Part shown: positions 55,763 to 63,756 of the stretch, piece by piece
Position numbering within the stretch: the first letter of the stretch is position 1
Layout: each line of letters opens with the position of its first letter
Assembly (NCBI GenBank): GCA_947599875.1
Contig: CANQFV010000009.1
Span: forward strand, 1 to 64,000
DNA length: 64,000 nt
Direction: 5' to 3'
Source: an uncultured Oscillospiraceae bacterium
GTDB lineage: Bacteria > Bacillota > Clostridia > Oscillospirales > Oscillospiraceae
Notes under the pieces: model-generated
What the model was told of the DNA's origin: nothing
The model's database searches: none
Seen by the model: only the letters and a program-made list of their open reading frames with translations
Translations under genes and position numbers: made by a program

Positions 55763-56625
55763 TGCTCTGCCTCCTCCTTACTGGATATAATTTTTCCGTT
55801 TATGAGCTCTATGGAAACGCCGGATTCTCTGCCAAGGAGAATCCGGCGAACGACTTTTTGTTCTATCTCTCTGCGGTTATCTTCCGTGATGCCCTCGGCG
55901 GCAATCCTGTCCTGAAGCTCTTTCAGGGTGTGAATGAGACTCATATCCGGCAGGGCGTTGTACTGCTCGGCGGCCAGGGCGAAGATGAGGGAGCGCATAT
56001 ATTCGGGGCTCTCCGTGCCACGGTTAAAGGCGGCTGTGAGCTCGTTTTTGAGCCGGAGGACGTCCGGGCTTACCTGCTGTTCATCGTGGGCACACGGGGC
56101 CAACAAGGCGGGTGACATGGCGAGTTGTGTAATGCAATGGTCCAGCTTGGCACGGAGAACTTCATCCGGCATCGTGATTGATTTACTACATTCTTTGTTT
56201 ACACAATCCCAACGTACCACACTTGCCTTGGTGTGGCGCTGCATCATCATTCCACATTCTGAGCATACTATTTTATTCCCGATTTCCTTTAAACTTTCCA
56301 ATCGTGGTTTCCGTTGGCTTTGTTTTTCTTGTATCAGACATTGGACCGCTAAATAGGTCTTGTCGTCAACGATCCTTGGATAATCAGAGGTTCCAATGTA
56401 ACGCTCATTTTCCAAAATACGCTTGATCATATTCTTGTTCCACACACAAGTTTCATCGTGGTAGTGGGCACCATATGCCTCCATCCGCTCGGATATGCAT
56501 CGCAGTGAGTTGCCCTCCAGGTACAGGGAGAAAATCTGATTGACTGTGTCGGCCTCCGTTTCGTTTGGAACAATCTTAGCATGCTCCATTTTATATCCGA
56601 ATGGGATGGTCCGATTCTGACTCAT
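55759..56625 (-). CDS. Recombinase-like protein lacking the catalytic domain
   Basis: The 288-residue protein begins directly with the DNA-binding recombinase domain (residues ~1-110: PFGYKMEHAKIVPNE, NKNMIKRILENERYIGTSDYP), then a zinc ribbon (CSECGMMM...C...C) and a C-terminal helix. The ~150-residue resolvase domain with its Ser is absent. The start codon and 4-bp overlaps with both neighbours are intact, so this is a designed short member of the operon rather than a broken gene. It may help its partners recognise attachment sites. Confidence 0.85.
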   Translation of the reverse strand: MSQNRTIPFGYKMEHAKIVPNETEADTVNQIFSLYLEGNSLRCISERMEAYGAHYHDETCVWNKNMIKRILENERYIGTSDYPRIVDDKTYLAVQCLIQEKQSQRKPRLESLKEIGNKIVCSECGMMMQRHTKASVVRWDCVNKECSKSITMPDEVLRAKLDHCITQLAMSPALLAPCAHDEQQVSPDVLRLKNELTAAFNRGTESPEYMRSLIFALAAEQYNALPDMSLIHTLKELQDRIAAEGITEDNRREIEQKVVRRILLGRESGVSIELINGKIISSKEEAEQ

Positions 56626-58202
56626 TTTCTCACCGTCCTTCCCAGACTTTCCGTAAACGTCATACCATTTATAGCGGTAATCTGAATCTGACCATTGGGA
56701 GCGAGGTGCATTTTCTCAATTAACATTGTAAAGATATTACTATCGGTTGGATCTGGTAGGTTTTCACTTTCCAAATATTCAAGCATCATTTCGGTCTTGC
56801 GGATAGTTTCATCCTCCTGACTGCTTTCAAGGATGTTGCGGCGAAGTTTTCGGAGCTCCCAGGTCCTTCTGTTGATCATGCTCCGTTCCGATATATAAAT
56901 AGCGGGATCCATGTACCCTTTGGTCTTTAGCTTTGTGAGTACAAGATCCCGCTGTGTAAGTTTTGCTGTTTCCTCATCGATATCCGCAACTTTTCTGTTC
57001 TTTCTTACGCTCAGTTCCCGCAGTTCTCTTAAACTGTCCATGGCAGGAATGAGAATCGTTCCTTTACCGGATATCATTTTTAAACAGAAGTTTTGGATGG
57101 CATTTCTTATTTCCGCATCAGAGACCTGTGGAACTTGGCAAAATTGTTTGCCTTGGTCACGCCTCCGACATACCCAGTACGTTTTTTCGTTTATGATTTT
57201 TGTACGGCACACGCATCCGCATTCTGCACAATATATATGTCCTTTAAAGGGGTTAGGACAAATATTTTGAGTTTTTCTTTTTCCCTCTCTCTTGCGTATC
57301 AACTCTTGTGTTAAGTCGAATTCTTCTTGGGTGATAATGGCAGGGCAACATTTTTCAACGTAATATTTCGGTTTACTCCCTTTGTTCCGTACCTGTCTGA
57401 ATGGTATCACATCCGTTCTATTGTACTTCTGCCATATTTGATTTCCCGTGTATGTAATGTTCTTGAGAATGTATCCGATACTGCTTGGATACCAAGTGTC
57501 GCATTCCGTTTTCTTTTTGACACCGCGATTATTGAGTTCCCTGGCGATAATATCCCTCCCGCTCCCATTGAGGAATGCGTGAAAGATGTATCGGATTACC
57601 TCAGCCTCCTCCGGTATAATAACAAGCTCCTTATCTTTCAACCTATATCCGTAAGGAGCAGTTGGCGGGGTGAACAGCCCCTTCTCCATCCGAATCCGGT
57701 TACTCACCCGCATATTCTGCGAATGCCCCGTGGTTTCCATCTGGGCGAAAGCTCCGTAGATGTCGGCGGCCTGTTCATTGGACATTTTCCCGGTGTCCAG
57801 ATTCTCCTTCTCGAAGTAGATGGTGACGCCTAGCCGAAGAAGCTCCCGCATATAGAGGATGTACTCCTGGGTGTTCCGGGCGAAGCGGGAGACGGACTTG
57901 ACAAGGACGCGGTCAATCTTTCCGTCACGGCAATCCTGGATCATACGGTTGAAATCGTCCCGGTGCTTCGTTTCCATCCCCGTCAGACCCTCGTCGGCGT
58001 AGATGTCCACCAGCTCCCAGCCCTCATGGGTGGTGATGTACTTGGTGTAGAAGTCCACTTGGGCGATGTAGGAATTGAGCTGGTCCTCGGAGTCGCTGCT
58101 GACGCGGGCATAGGCCGCCACACGGAGCTTGACCGGCTCTGTATCGATTTTGTCGATCACAGTGACGTGAGTGCCATATGCCACATTTTTTACGTTTTCC
58201 AT
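56622..58202 (-). CDS. Large serine recombinase, first gene of the set
   Basis: The 526-residue protein has a catalytic domain with S35 in YARVSSDSEDQ and VKSVSRFARNTQE, a recombinase domain (~190-300), a zinc ribbon (CAECGCVCR...CRRR) and a C-terminal helical tail. Its base composition is lower in GC in the middle and C-terminal parts (56.6-57.7 kb) than the surrounding genes, a sign of a separate origin. A GGAGG site lies 11 bp before the ATG. It starts the three-gene operon under a TGGTATTGT-type -10 element. Confidence 0.9.
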   Translation of the reverse strand: MENVKNVAYGTHVTVIDKIDTEPVKLRVAAYARVSSDSEDQLNSYIAQVDFYTKYITTHEGWELVDIYADEGLTGMETKHRDDFNRMIQDCRDGKIDRVLVKSVSRFARNTQEYILYMRELLRLGVTIYFEKENLDTGKMSNEQAADIYGAFAQMETTGHSQNMRVSNRIRMEKGLFTPPTAPYGYRLKDKELVIIPEEAEVIRYIFHAFLNGSGRDIIARELNNRGVKKKTECDTWYPSSIGYILKNITYTGNQIWQKYNRTDVIPFRQVRNKGSKPKYYVEKCCPAIITQEEFDLTQELIRKREGKRKTQNICPNPFKGHIYCAECGCVCRTKIINEKTYWVCRRRDQGKQFCQVPQVSDAEIRNAIQNFCLKMISGKGTILIPAMDSLRELRELSVRKNRKVADIDEETAKLTQRDLVLTKLKTKGYMDPAIYISERSMINRRTWELRKLRRNILESSQEDETIRKTEMMLEYLESENLPDPTDSNIFTMLIEKMHLAPNGQIQITAINGMTFTESLGRTVRK

Positions 58203-58208
58203 AGTGTT

Positions 58209-58305
58209 TTTAACCTCCTTTCAGCGACCACAATACCAAAACAATTCCTGAAAAGCTATCACCAAACCCAACGAAATAAGGGGTCTGGATCTGTGCGGAA
58301 AGCTA
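58209..58305 (-). repeat. Duplicated leader in front of recombinase genes, copy 1
   Basis: The ~100 bp upstream of the 58202 start are repeated upstream of the decayed recombinase at 58851 (58859-58957). Similarity extends into the first ~18 codons of both genes. Shared blocks include CAGCGACCACAATACCAA, CCAAACCCAACGAAA and GGATCTGTGCGGAAAGCTA. Confidence 0.8.
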
Positions 58306-58350
58306 ATCCATTGTGCCGGTCAGAACTTTCGCAGGTTCATGTGCATTCAA

Positions 58351-58851
58351 TCAAGTTAACTCATGCTCCGCCAGCGTTCCCGGATTTTCCCCGCAGGAAA
58401 GCGATGCCGCCGTCATCAACCGCAGGAATGTGTTTGTCCCGGTATCCATATTTTCTTTTTCAAAGAAGACGGTGACGCCAAGCCGGAGAAGCATCAGGAT
58501 ATAGTTGATACACTCCTGAGTGTTCCGGGAGAAGCGAGACATGGATCTAACAAAGATGCGGTCGATTTTACCGTCTTTGCAGTCCTGAATCATCCTGTGA
58601 AAAGACTCCCGATGTTCCGCATCCGTCCCCGCAGGTCCAAAGTCGGAATAAACATCTACCAGCTCCCAGCCATCATATGCTGTGATAAATTTGGTGTAGT
58701 GGTCCACATGGGTATCGAGAAGATCAAATTGATTCTGAGAACCGTTGTCCATTCGAACATAGGCCGCAACGCGGAGCTTCGTTGGCTCCGGCGTTACCTT
58801 GTCGATTACGGTGACGTGGGTGCCATATGCCACATTTTTAACATTTTCCAT
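58351..58851 (-). pseudogene. Decayed serine recombinase with Ser-to-Asp change
   Basis: The 166-residue frame has the same first 18 residues as the 56622-58202 recombinase and keeps its resolvase-like domain, but RVSSDS is RMDNGS: the nucleophile S35 is D35. The frame ends soon after the catalytic domain (after ENMDTG) with unrelated residues, so DNA-binding and zinc domains are gone. The upstream leader is conserved. It is either a pseudogene left by a tandem duplication or a catalytically dead regulator. Confidence 0.7.
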
Positions 58852-58858
58852 AGTTTTT

Positions 58859-58957
58859 TTATTCTCCTTTCAGCGACCACAATACCAAAGCAATCCATGG
58901 AAAGCCATTACCAAACCCAACGAAAAAGAGGGCTTGGATCTGTGCGGAAAGCTACGT
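58859..58957 (-). repeat. Duplicated leader in front of recombinase genes, copy 2
   Basis: This is the second copy of the leader at 58209-58305. Both contain TGGTATTGTGGTCGCTGAAA followed by GGAG, so promoter and ribosome site were duplicated with the gene start. Confidence 0.8.
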
Positions 58958-59103
58958 TATATGGTGGGGCGGAGCCTTCGCACAAGCTCCGCCCGTACCT
59001 TCTCCGCCTCGGCCTCTGTAAGCACATTGTCCTCCGTAAGATGCCGAAGCATCTGGACGGCGGACACGAAGGTCAGGTTGTCAGTCAGTTCACTGCGGGT
59101 CAT
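58957..59103 (-). CDS. SHOCT-like small protein, 48 aa
   Basis: The frame has GGAGGTGA 6-7 bp before its ATG and overlaps the end of the DUF3789 gene by 14 bp. The sequence (SELTDNLTFVSAVQMLRHL, then EDNVLTEAEAEKVRAELVRR) resembles the short SHOCT-type helical proteins found beside recombinases in integrative elements of Clostridia. Function unknown. Confidence 0.6.
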   Translation of the reverse strand: MTRSELTDNLTFVSAVQMLRHLTEDNVLTEAEAEKVRAELVRRLRPTI

Positions 59104-59275
59104 CCGACCTCACCTCCGTGCCGGTGTCCCTGATTTGAACATACTGCGCGTCCTCAAAAGAGTTGCGTCCGGATTCCTCCTCATACCTGTCGCTGTCCTT
59201 GCCCGCGGTCAACAGACAGAAAGCAAAAAAGCCGACGATGCCGCCGACCATCATTCCTATGATAAATGTAAGCAT
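59090..59275 (-). CDS. DUF3789-type small membrane protein, 61 aa
   Basis: One N-terminal membrane helix (LTFIIGMMVGGIVGFFAFCLL) is followed by a charged tail. The pattern matches DUF3789 proteins common on conjugative elements. The ATG at 59275 has AAGGAGG at 6 bp; seven upstream codons do not. Function unknown. Confidence 0.75.
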   Translation of the reverse strand: MLTFIIGMMVGGIVGFFAFCLLTAGKDSDRYEEESGRNSFEDAQYVQIRDTGTEVRSDDPQ

Positions 59276-59292
59276 ATTCTCCTCCTTAAATG

Positions 59293-59661
59293 TCAATCGC
59301 CGCCGACGCTGATGGCGAGGGCGGCATCCACTTTGTTCATTATTTCCGGGCTTGCCGCACAGATGCGGTCAAGCAGGCGGCTTTTATCTATCGTCCGGAT
59401 CTGCTCCAACAGCACTATGGAGCGTTTCCGCATTCCGGGCAGTCCGGCCAGCGACACATGGGTGGGTAACCGTGACTTTGTTCGGCTGGTAGTAATTGCC
59501 GCCGCTATGACTGTGGGGCTGTGCTTGTTGCCCGTGTTGTTTTGAAGGATCAGCACGGGACGGACGCCGCCCTGCTCACAGCCACGGACGGGGCGCAGGT
59601 CTGCGTAGAAGATGTCCCCGCGTCTGATCTGCCGTCCTCCGTTTTGCTGGCCCTGCTCCAT
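59293..59661 (-). CDS. MazF/PemK-family toxin-like endoribonuclease
   Basis: The 122-residue protein has the MazF fold signatures: IRRGDIFYADLRPVRGCEQGGVRPVLILQN (RGD and RPVLI), NTGNKHSPTVIAAAIT and the Arg-Thr-Ile-Asp stretch EQIRTIDKSRL. MazF enzymes cut mRNA at short motifs. No MazE-like antitoxin is recognised beside it; the 196-residue neighbour is not an obvious antitoxin. The gene begins 4 bp after that neighbour ends and its start lacks a strong ribosome site, suggesting translational coupling. Confidence 0.85.
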   Translation of the reverse strand: MEQGQQNGGRQIRRGDIFYADLRPVRGCEQGGVRPVLILQNNTGNKHSPTVIAAAITTSRTKSRLPTHVSLAGLPGMRKRSIVLLEQIRTIDKSRLLDRICAASPEIMNKVDAALAISVGGD

Positions 59662-59664
59662 GTG

Positions 59665-60255
59665 TCAAGGGGCGAGACTGAGGACGGCGGGGCCGTATTG
59701 GGACACCATGAGCGCTGTCAGGATGAGTTGGAAGGCCGCGTCGTCGATGGGATCTCTGCCGGTAAGGTCTGTCAGGAGCACTTGGTCGTTTCCGTTGTAT
59801 ATCTTACACGCGGCGTTGAACAGCGCCCTGTTGTGAGGCGAGATATTCCGAAGTTCAGCACGATTCAGATGTAGGCCCTCCTCGCTGAAACAGCCGAGGA
59901 TGCGAGCGAACAAATCAAAGCTCGACGTTAGCAGATACATGACCGCGTGGTAGCGCGAAGTGTCCTTTTCGGTGAAGCACCGGGTCATTTTCCTGGCTGT
60001 CTGCATCCGCGGTATGTGGCCGATGTTTGTCCACGGCCCCTCATACTTATTGACTGCCTGATTGACGCGGGGACGAAGCTCCTTATAGCGGAAGAAGTGC
60101 TTTGTGGCCGCCTCGCCGTATGTGACGCTCCCCATCGGAATCTGGTTTTCAAGCCAGGGACATCTGTCCTTGGAGCATCCTCCATATAGACGGCGGTCGG
60201 CACAATCCTCGCAGTCGATTTTGATGAGGGGCTGTTCTTTTTGCTTTCTGCCCAT
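59665..60255 (-). CDS. Hypothetical element protein with Cys-rich N-terminus
   Basis: The 196-residue protein starts with a Cys cluster (CEDCADRRLYGGCSKDRCPW, ~16-35), possibly a metal site, followed by a helical domain. No family is recognised. AAAGGAGA precedes the ATG. It leads a minus-strand unit with MazF, DUF3789 and the SHOCT-like protein. Confidence 0.65.
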   Translation of the reverse strand: MGRKQKEQPLIKIDCEDCADRRLYGGCSKDRCPWLENQIPMGSVTYGEAATKHFFRYKELRPRVNQAVNKYEGPWTNIGHIPRMQTARKMTRCFTEKDTSRYHAVMYLLTSSFDLFARILGCFSEEGLHLNRAELRNISPHNRALFNAACKIYNGNDQVLLTDLTGRDPIDDAAFQLILTALMVSQYGPAVLSLAP

Positions 60256-60317
60256 GACTCTCCTTTCCGAGACAACAAAAGAGGCGAAAGCTCCGCCCCA
60301 TGTCCCTTTTTTGTATG

Positions 60318-61064
60318 TTATATGACCTGCACGATGTTCTTGTACAAGACAGTGAATTTGCTGCTAATCTCCTTGTTTTCGTGGTAATGTCCGCAGTACC
60401 AATGGCGGAACGTGACCGTGTGATAGACCTCCTCCAAGAAGTCCGTCAGGCGGTCGTGAACGTATGTAGATTTGCCGATGATGTCTTCGATACTCGACGG
60501 AGCGCAGTGGGTGATGATGAAGTCCACCTGATAATTGACTCTCGCAAGATTCCTTCTGGCCTCGGCGTACTCCTCATCGGATGGCAGTTCCTCCTTCCAC
60601 CAGCTTTCATGGTTTATGCGGAAACGGGCGTGTTCACGGCGTAGGTAGTAGAACTTGAGGTCGAATTCAGGGTCGTCCCTGTCCAATATCCCGCCCTGCA
60701 CGTCGTGGGAGCTGGCGCCGCCCATGGTGAAGAAGGTGTGGCCGTCAATGTTGAAGACCTGTCCGCGCATGAGATGGAGCACATGGGGCCGAAGCCGATG
60801 GATTTTGCCTCCGTTCCAACGCTCCACAGGGAGCTTATAGAGGAGGTCATAATTCTCATGGTTACCGTCTGCGAAAAGCGTGGTGAAGGGCAGAGCCTCC
60901 AGCCAGTCGAGGGCCATGTCGTCCAGCACCGTGCCGGACCACAAGCCGCCGAAGTCACCGCAGATGAGGACATAGTCGCTGCGGTCCATGGTTTCCCGCT
61001 CCGGGAAGAACCGCATTTTGAAACGGTCAAAATCTCCGTGGGTATCTCCTGTGCATAATAGCAT
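60318..61064 (-). CDS. Calcineurin-like metallophosphoesterase
   Basis: The 248-residue protein has the phosphoesterase metal motifs GDTHGDF (N-terminus), CGDFGGLW, DGNHENYD (GNHE), THCAP and GHYHENKEI. It should use a dinuclear metal centre to hydrolyse a phosphate ester or diester; the substrate is unknown. The ATG at 61064 is preceded by GGAGGG; ~86 upstream codons run into the IS element. The IS21 insertion begins only 59 bp upstream and may have cut its promoter. Confidence 0.88.
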   Translation of the reverse strand: MLLCTGDTHGDFDRFKMRFFPERETMDRSDYVLICGDFGGLWSGTVLDDMALDWLEALPFTTLFADGNHENYDLLYKLPVERWNGGKIHRLRPHVLHLMRGQVFNIDGHTFFTMGGASSHDVQGGILDRDDPEFDLKFYYLRREHARFRINHESWWKEELPSDEEYAEARRNLARVNYQVDFIITHCAPSSIEDIIGKSTYVHDRLTDFLEEVYHTVTFRHWYCGHYHENKEISSKFTVLYKNIVQVI

Positions 61065-61273
61065 TTTTCTCCCTCCGTTCGTGCCTTTTGACAGCAACAC
61101 ACAATACCACAGTTTTTTCGGATGAATACGCCGCCTCCCGTTGCGCACCGTGACCGCTCGAATTGCGCAGGCTGACCGGCTGGATTGACCACCTTTTCCG
61201 GCGGCGTTGACCACCCTCCTGTATAATGGGTCCAGCATCTGCGGATGCGAATCCATTATGAGGAGGTAGTCGA

Positions 61274-62812
61274 ATGACAGACTACAAAGAGATCCTGAGG
61301 CTCCAGGCACTGGGGTTCTCAAAGCAGGCCATTGCCACGTCTATCGGGTGTTCCCGGAACACAGTGCGGTCGGCTCTGGCGGCGGCTGAGGCAAACGGCG
61401 TGACCTGGAAAAACAGCCGTGGTACCGGCAACGAGGCGCTTCGCAAGAAGCTCTATCCCGGCAGCGCGGAACGTCCGGAGTACAGGATGCCGGACTATGA
61501 GAAGGTCCACCGGGAGATGCAGAAAAGCGGCGTCACGCTGAGCCTGCTTTGGGTGGAATACTGCGAGGAGTGCCGCGCCGCGGGAGAGCTGCCGTACCAG
61601 TCCACGCAGTTCAACAAATACTACGCGGACTACGTCCACAAGACGAAGGCCACCATGCGCCTGGAGCACCGGCCCGGCGAGACGATGCAGGTGGACTGGG
61701 CGGGAGATACCATGGGGATCGTGGATACGGACACTGGGGAGTTCATCCCCGCGTACCTTTTTGTTGCCGTCCTCCCGTACAGCGGCTACGCCTACGCCGA
61801 GGCTTTCCAGGACATGAAGCAGGAGGCCTGGATCACCGCCCACGTCAACGCCTACCGCTTCTTCGGCGGCGTCACGCGCATCCTGACCCCGGACAACCTC
61901 AAGACCGGCGTCCTCAAAAATACAAGAGATGAGACCGTCATCAACCAGGCGTACCGTGAGATGGCCGAGCATTACAACACCGCTATCCTTCCCGCGCGGC
62001 CCCGGAAACCCAAGGACAAGGCCTTCGTGGAGGGCTCGGTGGGCGTAGTATCCACATGGATCATCGCCGCCCTTCGCAACGTCCAATTCTTCAGCTTTCA
62101 GGAACTGAATGAGGCGGTCCATGAGAAGCTGTACGCCTTCAACCACAAGCCGTTCCAGAAGAAGGACGGCAGCCGTGCCGCGCTCTTTGAGGAGGAGAAG
62201 CCATTCCTGTTTCCCCTGCCGCCAGCGCCCTTTGAGCTGGCGGAGTGGAGGACCGCCACGGTGGCGTATAACTACCACATCAGTGTGGACAGGCAGAACT
62301 ACTCCGTGCCATACGAGTACATCAAGCAGAGGGTGGATGTGCGGCTGACGCGCTCCGCAGTGGAGGTGTTTTTTGAAGGCACCCGGATCGTGTCCCATCT
62401 GCGTCTGTATGGCCGTCCGAACCAATACAGCACCGTGGAGACCCATATGCCGCCGGATCACCAGAAGTATTTGGAGTGGAATGGCGACCGTTTCCTCCGA
62501 TGGGCCGGCTCTGTTGGGCCGAATACGCAGGCGGTGGTCAGGCAATACTTGACGGCGTATAAGATAGAGCAGCAGGGGTACAAGGCGTGTATGGCGCTGT
62601 TGAAGCTCCAGGATAAATACCCCGCCCAGCGGCTCGAGGACGCTTGCCGCAGGGCGCTCACCTTCACACCCAGGCCCGGCGTCAAGGCCGTACAGTCGAT
62701 CCTCAGGTCCGGTCAGGACAAGCTCCTGAGCGAGGACAAGGAGGAGAGTCCGAAGGCGGCCTCCCAGTACAGCTTCACCCGTGGGGCGGACTACTACAGG
62801 AGGGACAAGTGA
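61274..62812 (+). CDS. istA: IS21-family transposase IstA
   Basis: The 512-residue transposase has an N-terminal helix-turn-helix (SKQAIATSIGCSRNTVRSAL) and a DDE/RNase H-like core: MQVDWAGD (first Asp, ~140), LTPDNLKTGV (second Asp) and FVEGSVGVVSTWI (Glu). The C-terminal part contains the usual beta-barrel (RQNYSVPYEY). AGGAGG precedes the ATG. It is full length, with no frameshift seen. Confidence 0.93.
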   Translation: MTDYKEILRLQALGFSKQAIATSIGCSRNTVRSALAAAEANGVTWKNSRGTGNEALRKKLYPGSAERPEYRMPDYEKVHREMQKSGVTLSLLWVEYCEECRAAGELPYQSTQFNKYYADYVHKTKATMRLEHRPGETMQVDWAGDTMGIVDTDTGEFIPAYLFVAVLPYSGYAYAEAFQDMKQEAWITAHVNAYRFFGGVTRILTPDNLKTGVLKNTRDETVINQAYREMAEHYNTAILPARPRKPKDKAFVEGSVGVVSTWIIAALRNVQFFSFQELNEAVHEKLYAFNHKPFQKKDGSRAALFEEEKPFLFPLPPAPFELAEWRTATVAYNYHISVDRQNYSVPYEYIKQRVDVRLTRSAVEVFFEGTRIVSHLRLYGRPNQYSTVETHMPPDHQKYLEWNGDRFLRWAGSVGPNTQAVVRQYLTAYKIEQQGYKACMALLKLQDKYPAQRLEDACRRALTFTPRPGVKAVQSILRSGQDKLLSEDKEESPKAASQYSFTRGADYYRRDK

Positions 62813-63552
62813 TGCTGACGAATCCCACCGTTTCAAAGCTCTATGAGCTGCACATGAGCGCCATGGCCGCGGCCTTCACACAGCAGATGGAGAATCCGCA
62901 GTTCAACGAGCTGTCCTTTGAGGACCGTTTCTCCCTGCTGGTGGAAGCGGAGTGGAGCTCCAGGAAGAGCAATCATCTGCGCAGGCTCGTCAAGAAGGCC
63001 GGGTATGCCATCCCAAGCGCCTGCGTGGAGGATATCTCCTACCACGCCGGGCGCCAGCTGGACAAAGGGCTGATCCTGAAGCTGGCCTCCTGCTCCTACA
63101 TTGAGAACACAAACAACGTGATCGTCCTCGGGGCTACGGGAACGGGCAAGACCTACCTTGCCTGCGCCCTTGGCATCGCGGCGAACAGGAAGTTCTACGA
63201 GGTGAAATATGTCCGCCTCCCCGACCTGCTGGTGGAGATCGCTCTGGCGAGGAGCGATGGGACATACCGCGACGTGATGAAGAAGTACAGGAAGCCCCGG
63301 GTCCTGATCCTGGACGAGTGGCTGCTGTATCCGCTGAAGGAGACCGAGGCCAAGGACCTTTTGGAGATCATTGAGCTCCGGAACCAAACCGCCTCCACGA
63401 TCTTCTGCTCCCAGATAGACATCCCCGGCTGGCACGAGTATCTCTACGACCCGACGCTTGCCGATGCCATCTGCGACAGAATTAAGCACAACTCATATGT
63501 GATCACCTTGAAGGGCGAGTCCATGCGAAAGCTCACCGCGACGGTAGACTGA
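62812..63552 (+). CDS. istB: IS21-family helper ATPase IstB
   Basis: The 246-residue AAA+ ATPase has Walker A GATGTGKTY (~107-115) and Walker B VLILDEW. It assembles on DNA and helps select the target for IstA. The ATG at 62812 overlaps the istA stop (TGATG) and AGGAGG lies 10 bp before; the longer frame runs inside istA and is not used. Confidence 0.93.
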   Translation: MLTNPTVSKLYELHMSAMAAAFTQQMENPQFNELSFEDRFSLLVEAEWSSRKSNHLRRLVKKAGYAIPSACVEDISYHAGRQLDKGLILKLASCSYIENTNNVIVLGATGTGKTYLACALGIAANRKFYEVKYVRLPDLLVEIALARSDGTYRDVMKKYRKPRVLILDEWLLYPLKETEAKDLLEIIELRNQTASTIFCSQIDIPGWHEYLYDPTLADAICDRIKHNSYVITLKGESMRKLTATVD

Positions 63553-63704
63553 CCGCAAAGGGGTGACTGCTCAACCAGTGCGGTCACCCCGCTCAATCTG
63601 AGCGGAGGGGCTGCTCAATCCATCGCGGTCAGGGGTGGGCAACGGGGGCGGAATATTCATTCGGAATTGCTATTAAAAGATGCGGAGAAAGGATAAAATT
63701 TTGA

Positions 63705-63733
63705 AAGGGGCCGTTCAGATAGAGCGGCCCCTT
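63705..63733 (-). terminator. Hairpin after the partial right-edge gene
   Basis: The perfect 9-bp stem AAGGGGCCG / CGGCCCCTT has an 11-nt loop and is followed on the minus strand by TCAAAATTTT. It lies 24 bp after the stop of the frame at 63757-64000. Confidence 0.6.
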
Positions 63734-63756
63734 GGCTGTGTTTTGATGCTTTCTTC

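Larger units (their letters stand above)
61123..63659 (+). mobile_element. Complete IS21-family insertion sequence
   Basis: The 2,537-bp element begins TGAATACGCCGCC and ends in the complementary GGAATATTCA. The imperfect terminal inverted repeats extend ~40 bp inward (CCCGTTGCGCACC left, GGTGGGCAACGGG right), with further repeated GATTGA-type motifs inside both ends. A 6-bp direct repeat TTCGGA flanks it (61117-61122 and 63660-63665). It contains istA and istB with a 1-bp overlap. Confidence 0.88.
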
